Shown here: positions 7,725-12,991 of the stretch, one piece after another
Layout of the letters: each line of letters opens with the position of its first letter
Numbering within the stretch: the stretch's first letter is position 1
Assembly: GCA_031292465.1 (NCBI GenBank)
Contig: JARLHB010000144.1
Coordinates: forward strand, 1-12,991
Reading direction: 5' to 3'
Source of the DNA: Ignavibacteriaceae bacterium
GTDB lineage: Bacteria; Bacteroidota; Ignavibacteria; Ignavibacteriales; Ignavibacteriaceae
Length of the DNA: 12,991 nucleotides
The notes under the pieces: model-generated
What the model was told of the DNA's origin: nothing
Seen by the model: only the letters and a program-made list of their open reading frames with translations
Database searches by the model: none
Made by a program: the position numbers and the translations under genes

Positions 7725-7753
7725 AATATAGCCATACTTTGGTATATAATCAA
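7725..7753 (-). promoter_or_regulatory. Sigma70-like promoter for the yceD-rpmF-plsX-fab operon
   Basis: On the minus strand, TTGATT (7753-7748) and TATATT (7730-7725) are separated by exactly 17 bp. Transcription would begin near 7717 and leave a leader of about 30 bases before ATG 7688. Both hexamers are close to the sigma70 consensus. One arm of a 13-bp inverted repeat overlaps the -35 box. The call comes from sequence resemblance only. Confidence 0.6.
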
Positions 7754-7892
7754 ATATTTATTGTGTATTGGGCGAATGATTTACCTAAAAAACTGCAAAA
7801 TTAGCACTAAATATTCATAGATTTTAATATAATTAGTTAAAATGACGCATCTGCGTTTTAATTAAAAGTATATCATAATATATTTGATTATA
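7745..7892. repeat. 13-bp inverted repeat in the divergent intergenic region
   Basis: TATAATCAAATAT at 7745-7757 is the exact reverse complement of ATATTTGATTATA at 7880-7892, with 122 bp between the arms. The left arm covers the -35 box of the minus-strand promoter; the right arm is 39 bp upstream of the ABC ATPase start on the plus strand. The two may be paired regulator sites or mirrored promoter elements. The surrounding DNA is very A+T-rich, which lowers the significance. Confidence 0.4.
7840..7859. promoter_or_regulatory. Small dyad, possible operator
   Basis: ACGCA (7845-7849) and TGCGT (7852-7856) form a perfect dyad around TC, flanked by AAA (7840-7842) and TTT (7857-7859) with a 2-base bulge. 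It stands out as the only G+C-rich patch in the divergent intergenic region, about 75 bp upstream of the ABC transporter. It is operator-like in form; no regulator is identified. Confidence 0.25.
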
Positions 7893-7930
7893 GCATTTTT
7901 AAACATTCACAGCAGAATAACAGCTATTTT

Positions 7931-8827
7931 ATGTTGCAAGTTACCAATCTTACTAAAACATTTAAAGATACGGTTGCTGTAGATAATATCTCCTTTAATG
8001 TTGAGCCGGGCAAAATCTTCGGGCTGCTCGGCCCGAACGGCGCAGGTAAGACTACTACAATAAGGATGATACTTAACATAATCAGACCTTCCGCGGGTAC
8101 AATTCTCTTTGAAGGGAAATCATTTACTAAAGAATTCTTTAATTATGTCGGTTACCTGCCTGAAGAAAGAGGCTTGTATAAAAAAAGCAAAGTCCTTGAT
8201 ACCATCCTGTACTTTGCAAGCCTTAAAAATATGGATAAAAAATCAGCCGTTGATGAATCCATAAAATGGTTAAAGAAGCTTGAGATTGAGAATTACAAAG
8301 GCAAAAAGATTGAGGAACTTTCCAAAGGGAATCAGCAAAAAGTACAGTTTATTGCATCTGTTGTTCATAATCCCAAATTATTAATTTTTGATGAACCGTT
8401 CAGCGGATTTGACCCGATTATACAGCAAATTATAAAAGAGATATTGCTTTCTTTTGTTAATTCCGGAAAAATTATAATTCTATCCACCCACCAGATGGAT
8501 ACTGCTGAAAAACTATGTTCCGATATATTTTTAATTAATAAAGGGAAAGAAGTTTGCAGCGGCAGCCTTTCACAAATTAAAAAACAGTCCGGGTCTAATA
8601 ATATAAGAATAGAGTTTGAAGGCGACTCATCGGTTCTTAATTCTAGTCCGTTTATTGCACATGCAGACTGTTACAGCGGTTATGCAGAAATTCAGCTTAA
8701 AGATAATATACTGCCGCAAGATTTTTTAAGATCAATCATCGACAAGGTTGCTGTTACTCAATTCTCCATAATTGAGCCTACGTTAAACAAAATTTTTATT
8801 GACGCAATAAAAAGAAGTTCTATATAG
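7931..8827 (+). CDS. ABC transporter ATP-binding protein, NatA/YhaQ-like
   Basis: ATPase subunit of an ABC-2 type exporter, 298 residues. Motifs in order: Walker A GPNGAGKT (34-41), a Q-loop region reading GYLPEERGLY (74-83) in which Glu stands where Gln is usual, signature LSKGNQQK (130-137), Walker B LLIFDEP (150-156) followed by a FSGFDP D-loop, and the switch histidine H187. The C-terminal 90 residues form an accessory domain of the kind seen in NatA/YhaQ-type proteins (DUF4162-like). The PEERGLY variant is, to my knowledge, normal for this subfamily. No clear Shine-Dalgarno precedes the ATG. The stop directly abuts the permease start, so the two form a transporter. The substrate is unknown; Na+ or drug export is only an analogy. 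Confidence 0.92.
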   Translation: MLQVTNLTKTFKDTVAVDNISFNVEPGKIFGLLGPNGAGKTTTIRMILNIIRPSAGTILFEGKSFTKEFFNYVGYLPEERGLYKKSKVLDTILYFASLKNMDKKSAVDESIKWLKKLEIENYKGKKIEELSKGNQQKVQFIASVVHNPKLLIFDEPFSGFDPIIQQIIKEILLSFVNSGKIIILSTHQMDTAEKLCSDIFLINKGKEVCSGSLSQIKKQSGSNNIRIEFEGDSSVLNSSPFIAHADCYSGYAEIQLKDNILPQDFLRSIIDKVAVTQFSIIEPTLNKIFIDAIKRSSI

Positions 8828-10069
8828 ATGAATAAAACTTTTAATATTGCAAAGTGGGAATATCTTGAAAAGGTAAAGACAAAAACATTTATTATTTCTT
8901 TGTTTCTTACTCCGGCAATAATAATAGCATTTACTTTAGTACCCACAATGCTGTCAGGCCATCATGAAGATTTTACTAAGGCAATCGGATTAATAGATAC
9001 TTCCGGCGTTTATTATAATGCTCTGGAACAAAATATGGGGAAAAATAGACTTAATAACGTCCAGCCGGAATATGTGCTTTTAAATTTTGCAGGTAAGAAT
9101 AAAGATTTTTCAGCGATAAGAAAATCTGCCGACGGAAGTATAAATTCAGGACAGATAGCAGGATGTCTTATAATTCAGCGATATGTGAATGATTCCTGTG
9201 CTATTGAATACCGTTGCAGGGAAACAGATAATATTAAAGACCTAAGTAATCTGAGAGAAGCCTTTAATAATACACGGCTTGAATTAAAATTAATGAAAGA
9301 AGGCGCAAACCCTTCTCTGATTAAATTTATTTCTAATAATGCAGATATTAAAACGGTTAAAGTTGAAAGGAACGGGACAGGGCCACACCAGGATTTTCTC
9401 GCAATGTTTTTTACGTCCCTTATTTTCATAATCCTTTTAATGATGATGGTCATTTCATCAGACGGTATGCTGGTAAGAAGTCTGCTGGAAGAAAAATCGA
9501 ACAGATTAATTGAGATAATTATTTCGAGCTGCACGCCAAATGAACTGCTGGCAGGAAAAGTTTTAGGATTAAGCGCTTTGGGATTAACGCAAGTATTAGT
9601 CTGGACTCTGGTTGGAGGTGTCTTAGCAAGCACTTCAGCCGTTCCGCCGGAAGTCTTTAATAATATCCTGCCTATATTTTTATTTTTTGCGCTTGGATTT
9701 ACTTTTTACTCTGCAATATTTGTGGGTATCGGCTCAATTGTATCTACCGAGCAGGAAGCACAGCAAATAACCAGTTACCTTAGTTTAGCTATGATACTGC
9801 CTATCGCTTTTGCGCTGCCTGCCATTGAAAATCCCGATTCTGCATTTGTTCATATTTTATCTTACATACCTTTTACAATTCCGACAATAATGATACTAAG
9901 GTTTAACATAGGCCCGGTTCCTTTGTGGGAATTACTGGTATCAGTATTTATAATGGCAGCATCAATTTATATATCTATTATTGCGGCAGGCAAGCTTTTC
10001 AGGGTAGGAATTTTATCATACGGAAAGCGTCCATCGCTAAAGGAAGTGATTAGCTGGCTGAAAGAATAA
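8828..10069 (+). CDS. ABC-2 type transporter permease, NatB/YhaP-like
   Basis: Membrane subunit partnering the ATPase immediately upstream (zero-base gap). The 413-residue protein has one N-terminal transmembrane helix (about 20-42), a soluble extracytoplasmic domain of about 145 residues, then a block of about six helices (near 189-211, 243-268, 280-303, 317-333, 341-357 and 368-391). The cytoplasmic segment LLEEKSNRLIEIIISS at 219-234 is the typical coupling motif of NatB/YhaP-like ABC-2 permeases. The C-terminal tail of about 20 residues is basic and cytoplasmic. No terminator is obvious after the stop; a promoter-like sequence lies 26 bp downstream. Confidence 0.92.
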   Translation: MNKTFNIAKWEYLEKVKTKTFIISLFLTPAIIIAFTLVPTMLSGHHEDFTKAIGLIDTSGVYYNALEQNMGKNRLNNVQPEYVLLNFAGKNKDFSAIRKSADGSINSGQIAGCLIIQRYVNDSCAIEYRCRETDNIKDLSNLREAFNNTRLELKLMKEGANPSLIKFISNNADIKTVKVERNGTGPHQDFLAMFFTSLIFIILLMMMVISSDGMLVRSLLEEKSNRLIEIIISSCTPNELLAGKVLGLSALGLTQVLVWTLVGGVLASTSAVPPEVFNNILPIFLFFALGFTFYSAIFVGIGSIVSTEQEAQQITSYLSLAMILPIAFALPAIENPDSAFVHILSYIPFTIPTIMILRFNIGPVPLWELLVSVFIMAASIYISIIAAGKLFRVGILSYGKRPSLKEVISWLKE

Positions 10070-10094
10070 AAGATAGGATACCCGAACAAATCGT

Positions 10095-10123
10095 TTGACT
10101 TAATTTTAGAACTAACATATTAT
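10095..10123 (+). promoter_or_regulatory. Sigma70-like promoter upstream of the structured element
   Basis: TTGACT (10095-10100) and TATTAT (10118-10123) are separated by exactly 17 bp, a good sigma70 match. Transcription from about 10130 would run through the hairpin cluster and could reach prsW 460 bp later, or make a separate RNA. The call rests on sequence resemblance alone. Confidence 0.45.
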
Positions 10124-10195
10124 ATGTGCTCATTATTCGAAATAGATAAATAAAAAATATTCTTTTACAAAATAATAAATTAGTATAATTTTTTA

Positions 10196-10352
10196 GCCCC
10201 GTCAGGGGTGAAATGCTTGTAGTACAAATGCAAAACAGAAAATATTAAAGCCCCAGAGGGGTGACATGGTGCGATACACCATGCCGCATCTATGATGCTC
10301 TTTGATTTTTACAGGACATAATTCAGCTACAAGCATTTCGCGGCTATGCCGC
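10196..10352. repeat. Nested hairpin cluster, REP/MITE-like element
   Basis: A 13-bp perfect inverted repeat, GAAATGCTTGTAG (10210-10222) and CTACAAGCATTTC (10327-10339), encloses or adjoins five short hairpins: CCCC/GGGG at 10197-10208, CCCC/GGGG at 10251-10261, CATGGTG/CACCATG at 10265-10283 (7 bp, 5-base loop), GCATC/GATGC at 10286-10298, and GCGGC/GCCGC at 10340-10352. Two related sub-units occur, AGCCCC(n)GGGGTGAAAT and AGCCCC(n)GGGGTGACAT. From memory, GCCCC..GGGG(C/T)GA-type palindromes are dispersed in Bacteroidota-like genomes as REP-like repeats; I could not count copies. No transposase is nearby and no target-site duplication was identified. Confidence 0.6.
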
Positions 10353-10486
10353 TATTATTTTACTTACTATATTAAAATAAAGTACTCATGTTCATCTTAG
10401 ATAATGCAAAAGATATTTTAATTTTTAACGATTGGTTATATCTAATATTTCATAGCTTGATAACATAAATTTCGGCTACTCTTATT

Positions 10487-10550
10487 CCCCTCCTTAATAA
10501 GTAGGGGGCGGCTGATCAGCCTTTGGCTGAAGCCGGAGGTGGTCGTTTAA
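10487..10550 (+). repeat. GC-rich palindromic repeat element, copy B
   Basis: The element has a hairpin CCCCT..CTT/AAG..AGGGG (10487-10507), then the perfect 12-bp palindrome GGCTGATCAGCC (10510-10521), which overlaps a second hairpin CAGCC-TTT-GGCTG (10517-10529), then GGAGGTGGTCGTTT (10535-10548). Its layout and tail match the minus-strand reading of the element between fabG and acpP (about 2508-2572). It ends about 40 bp before the prsW start and so may lie in its 5' leader. Confidence 0.55.
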
Positions 10551-10589
10551 TACGTTGATATTTTCTAACTAACAAATTCTTAATACCGG

Positions 10590-11546
10590 ATGCTTTATTT
10601 AGAGTCTGCCCTTGCGGCAATATTTCCAATGTTAGTCTATCTGATTCTTATCTGGAGATATGACCGATACGATAGGGAACCTTTCTGGCTCGTACTTCAG
10701 AACTATTTATGGGGAGGCCTCGGCGCAATATTTTTTGCAATAATCGGCAGCAGTCTTGTTTATTACATCCTTTCTTTCTTCATACCTAATCAAGTACAGC
10801 TTGAAAGGACTGAAGTAATTCTTGTTGCGCCGTTTGTGGAAGAAATTACAAAAGGCCTTTTCCTGTTAATTGTTTTCAGGAATAAGAAATTCGACAATGC
10901 CACCGACGGAATTGTATACGGCGGCGCAATAGGGCTTGGTTTCGGAATGACGGAAAATTTTCTGTATTTTATTGCTTACGGCGGTGCTTCCTTTCCCGCA
11001 TGGATAACAATAGTAACTGTACGTACTTTGTTTTCAGGCATAATGCACTGCGCTGCAACGGCTATATTCGGCGCTTTCCTTGGATATTCAAAATTCAAAA
11101 ACATATTCTACAAAATTATATTCCCCCCTATCGGAATTTTTATTGCAATGTTCATTCATTTTGCATGGAATTACAGCGTTAGTTTTGAATCAACTACTCT
11201 TATCGGATTTATATTTGTATTTTTTACCGTAATTATTTTTGTGATTGTTTTTTCTGTTGCTATATTTAGTGAAAAAAGAATTATTTATCAGGAATTGCTG
11301 GAAGAAGCTATGAACGGTTTAATTCCTGCAGTCCACCTGGATATTTTAAATTCATCAAAACGGAATAAATCCGGCTGGGTTGATGAAAGCGTACGGAAAT
11401 TATATATTAGAGCGGCTACAACTTTAGCGTTTAGAAAAATGGAACTAAAGAGCTCAACCGGATCCAGCAGGAGATTTTATGAAAAGGATGTTGAATATTA
11501 CAGGTCCTTTATTCAAAATCTGCTTGCACAGTCTCAAATGAAATAA
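10590..11546 (+). CDS. PrsW-like intramembrane protease
   Basis: Polytopic membrane protein of 318 residues in the PrsW/CPBP-related family of putative metalloproteases. B. subtilis PrsW makes the site-1 cut in anti-sigma factor RsiW. Conserved motifs sit in predicted helices: EEITK (84-88, the EExxK motif), TENFLYF (121-127), H153 in GIMHCAATA, and H190 with N194 in MFIHFAWN. About seven hydrophobic segments cover roughly 5-23, 36-63, 74-97, 105-130, 139-166, 178-196 and 202-226. A soluble tail of about 90 residues (228-318), rich in Lys, Arg and Glu, follows and is probably cytoplasmic. No anti-sigma or sigma factor gene is in view, so the substrate is unknown. There is no clear Shine-Dalgarno. 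The next gene starts 3 bp after the stop. Confidence 0.85.
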   Translation: MLYLESALAAIFPMLVYLILIWRYDRYDREPFWLVLQNYLWGGLGAIFFAIIGSSLVYYILSFFIPNQVQLERTEVILVAPFVEEITKGLFLLIVFRNKKFDNATDGIVYGGAIGLGFGMTENFLYFIAYGGASFPAWITIVTVRTLFSGIMHCAATAIFGAFLGYSKFKNIFYKIIFPPIGIFIAMFIHFAWNYSVSFESTTLIGFIFVFFTVIIFVIVFSVAIFSEKRIIYQELLEEAMNGLIPAVHLDILNSSKRNKSGWVDESVRKLYIRAATTLAFRKMELKSSTGSSRRFYEKDVEYYRSFIQNLLAQSQMK

Positions 11547-11549
11547 GTT

Positions 11550-12248
11550 ATGAAATCAAATTCTTCTGTTTACCTGTTTTCAAATTCTCCCAAGTTTAAT
11601 AAGGAATCTATACCCGGTTTCGAATCTTTCTCAAAAGATGATTCTGAATTGCTATATTCAACTTTGGTCCTGAACTATACAGAAATTTTTGAGCGGCTGC
11701 CTCAGAATGTTAATATTATTTCATGCCTTGATAACAGTGATAAGGAATTTCTGCCTGAAGTGTTAAACAATAACCGCTTCCAAACTATTTTCGGCGATAC
11801 ATCAGATAAGAAAAGCATTCTTAAAACTATGTCTGATAAATACTTCAGCAAAAACGATAATAATATAATTATCTTTTCAGATTCAATCGGTATTACGCAT
11901 GAAGATATACTAAAGGCCATTAATCTTCTGCAAATTGAGGACGAGGTTATTGTACTTGGCAAAACAAATAACGGTAAAGTTGCATTCATAGGATTTAATT
12001 CATTTAACAAAGAATTGTTTTTAGATATTTCATGGGATAATTTAACCTATGATTATCTTCTTGCTAAAGTGAACAAGCATGAGAATCTGATTCACGTACT
12101 GGGAAACTATATGATGATTAAATCAATTGAAGATTTTAAAAATCTTTATGTAGAATTATCCGGTAAAGAAAGCCTTGCATATTGCAGCCAGAATATGCAC
12201 GAAAGATTTACAAATCTATTCATTGAATATAAGGAACTTCTTAAATGA
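11550..12248 (+). CDS. Uncharacterised protein, diverged TIGR04282/CofC-like fold
   Basis: A 232-residue soluble protein with no signal peptide or membrane segment. I do not recognise it firmly. A central segment, IIIFSDSIGITHEDILKAIN (106-125), followed by DEVIVLGKTNNGKVAFIGFN (131-150), parallels the DSPxLP...ALxxL...D.V.GP..DGGYYLIG core of TIGR04282/DUF2064 glycosyltransferase-like proteins, which share the GT-A nucleotidyltransferase fold. The usual N-terminal nucleotide-binding signature (KxPxxGxVKTRL) is missing, and the DGGY equivalent reads NNGKV, so catalysis may be altered or lost. It lies 3 bp after prsW and overlaps nadD by 4 bp (ATGA), indicating co-translation. The fold assignment is inference by eye. 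Confidence 0.6.
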   Translation: MKSNSSVYLFSNSPKFNKESIPGFESFSKDDSELLYSTLVLNYTEIFERLPQNVNIISCLDNSDKEFLPEVLNNNRFQTIFGDTSDKKSILKTMSDKYFSKNDNNIIIFSDSIGITHEDILKAINLLQIEDEVIVLGKTNNGKVAFIGFNSFNKELFLDISWDNLTYDYLLAKVNKHENLIHVLGNYMMIKSIEDFKNLYVELSGKESLAYCSQNMHERFTNLFIEYKELLK

Positions 12249-12832
12249 AGCCAGTAGGAATATTCGGGGGAACGTTTGACCCGGTACATATAGGACATTT
12301 AATTACCGCACAAGCAGTAAAAGAAATTAGAGACCTTGAAAAGATAGTTTTTATACCGGCATTTATTTCGCCTCATAAAGTTGATTATAACAATATTAGC
12401 GCAGAACACCGGCTTAAAATGGTTCAATTATCAACTGAGGATATTCCTTATTTTGAATATTCCGATATTGAAATAAAAAGGGAATCTGTATCCTATACTA
12501 TTGATACGCTTAGAGAATTGAAAAAGAAGTATGATAAGATAGAATTAATTATTGGTTATGATAATATTATTGATTTTAATACATGGAAAGAACCGGATGA
12601 AATTTTAAAGTTGGCTGATTTGATTGTACTAAGAAGAAAAACATCAGTCCAGCCGGTAACTATTGATAAATATTTCCACTCTGCAATTTTTGTAGATACG
12701 CCTGCAATAGAAATAAGTTCAAGCGAAATAAGGCAGCGTGTTGCCGGCAATATGCCGATTGATTTTCTTGTTCATCCTAAAGTAAAAGAATATATCTCTG
12801 AATTTAATCTGTACAAAAGGAATAACAAATGA
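12245..12832 (+). CDS. nadD: Nicotinate-nucleotide adenylyltransferase
   Basis: Transfers AMP from ATP to nicotinic acid mononucleotide, making deamido-NAD in NAD biosynthesis. The 195-residue product has the nucleotidyltransferase signature GGTFDPVHIGH (8-18) with H15 and H18, the middle segment LIIGYDNIIDFNTWKEPDEI (101-120), and the C-terminal ISSSEIR motif (157-163) that contacts ATP phosphates. Length is standard (about 190-220). The family's usual GxD in the middle segment reads GYD and is intact. AAGGA lies about 9 bases before ATG. The gene overlaps its upstream neighbour by 4 bp and its downstream neighbour by 4 bp (both ATGA), so all are probably translated from one mRNA. Confidence 0.96.
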   Translation: MKPVGIFGGTFDPVHIGHLITAQAVKEIRDLEKIVFIPAFISPHKVDYNNISAEHRLKMVQLSTEDIPYFEYSDIEIKRESVSYTIDTLRELKKKYDKIELIIGYDNIIDFNTWKEPDEILKLADLIVLRRKTSVQPVTIDKYFHSAIFVDTPAIEISSSEIRQRVAGNMPIDFLVHPKVKEYISEFNLYKRNNK

Positions 12833-12991
12833 AGGTTTTAGTAACAGGGGGAGCTGGGTTTATAGCTTCCCAGGTTTCAGATGCATTTATAAATGAAGGG
12901 CACACAGTTTTTATTTTAGATAATTTTTCAACAGGATTTGAGAGAAATATAAATCCGAAAGCGGTTTTTATAAAAGCGGATATTTGCGACA
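12829..12991 (+). CDS. NAD-dependent nucleotide-sugar epimerase, 5' part (galE-like)
   Basis: Only the first 54 residues are in the window; the gene runs off the right edge. They show an extended short-chain dehydrogenase Rossmann motif, VTGGAGFIAS (5-14), and DNFSTG (31-36), the acidic end of beta-2 plus the loop typical of UDP-glucose/UDP-galactose 4-epimerases. The third glycine of GxxGxxG is replaced by Ala (GFIAS), a substitution I have seen in related epimerases and not a sign of inactivity. ATG overlaps the nadD stop as ATGA, and AAGGA lies seven bases upstream. The sugar specificity cannot be fixed from this fragment. Confidence 0.85.
   Translation, partial: MKVLVTGGAGFIASQVSDAFINEGHTVFILDNFSTGFERNINPKAVFIKADICD

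Larger units (their letters stand above)
10070..10589. other. 520-bp non-coding region with two structured elements
   Basis: No plausible coding frame is seen in this gap between the permease and prsW. It holds, in order, a sigma70-like promoter (10095-10123), an A+T-rich spacer, a cluster of short perfect hairpins within a long inverted repeat (10196-10352), an A+T-rich stretch, a weaker promoter-like pair (TTGATA 10457-10462 and TCTTAT 10480-10485, 17 bp apart), and a GC-rich palindromic repeat (10487-10550). I found no tRNA, no known riboswitch and no transposase remnant. Confidence 0.7.

Noticed and set aside
8150..8180. Defective Q-loop in the ABC ATPase (Glu instead of Gln)
   Set aside because: The GYLPEERGLY form is, as far as I recall, typical of NatA/YhaQ-type ATPases, so it is a subfamily trait and not a lesion.
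9175..9633. 152-residue open frame antisense to the ABC permease gene
   Set aside because: It lies wholly within the well-supported permease frame, starts without a ribosome binding site, and its translation shows no domain; it is a shadow of the coding strand.
10196..10352. tRNA or tmRNA gene suggested by the multi-stem layout
   Set aside because: There is no TTCNANNC-like T-loop sequence, no 7-bp acceptor stem with CCA end, and the stem lengths do not fit a tRNA.
10196..10550. CRISPR array
   Set aside because: The repeated sub-units are two diverged palindromes with no regular spacing and no identical direct repeats; no cas gene is nearby.
12840..12875. Broken NAD-binding motif in the epimerase (GFIAS instead of GFIGS)
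   Set aside because: Ala at the third glycine position is tolerated in related extended short-chain dehydrogenases, and the frame is intact to the window edge.

Overview
The window is an A+T-rich bacterial chromosome segment made of housekeeping genes, with no phage, plasmid, CRISPR or transposase gene in view. Protein styles (FabF/FabH/PlsX type, a NatA/YhaQ-like exporter, PrsW, and a diverged glycosyltransferase-like protein next to nadD) and the mix of strong and absent Shine-Dalgarno sites suggest the FCB/Bacteroidota-Chlorobi assemblage, perhaps an Ignavibacteria-like lineage. This assignment is an impression from family resemblance, not a database result.

Left half (17-7688, all on the minus strand): one long fatty-acid and phospholipid initiation cluster. 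In transcription order it reads yceD/DUF177 - rpmF - plsX - fabH - fabD - a Cys-rich YkgJ/DUF3109-like protein - fabG - acpP - fabF - rnc. Spacings are short or overlapping (TAATG and TGATG junctions around the Cys-rich gene; 2 bp between fabF and rnc), except around acpP. There the 230-bp gap upstream holds a hairpin just past fabG, a GC-rich palindromic repeat and TATAAT-like boxes, and the 110-bp gap downstream holds a perfect 8-bp hairpin. This suggests that acyl carrier protein, needed in large amounts, has its own expression control. A good sigma70-like promoter (TTGATT, 17 bp, TATATT) lies about 30 bp upstream of yceD.

Middle (7689-10069): a 240-bp divergent intergenic region carries a 13-bp inverted repeat (one arm overlapping the yceD promoter) and a small dyad. 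It is followed on the plus strand by an ABC-2 exporter pair, ATPase plus permease, directly abutting.

10070-10589: a 520-bp non-coding stretch with two structured repeat elements. The first (about 10196-10352) is a cluster of at least five short perfect hairpins, most of them enclosed by a 13-bp inverted repeat. The second (about 10487-10550) is a GC-rich palindromic element that looks like a diverged copy of the one between fabG and acpP. This is the least explained part of the window.

Right end (10590-12991, plus strand): prsW-like intramembrane protease - diverged TIGR04282/CofC-like protein - nadD - start of a galE-like epimerase cut by the window edge. These genes are tightly packed (3-bp gap, then 4-bp ATGA overlaps) and probably form an operon.

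I see no convincing new multi-gene system. The best leads are the nested hairpin element, the paired palindromic repeats, the cysteine-cluster protein embedded between fabD and fabG, and the RNA structures flanking acpP.
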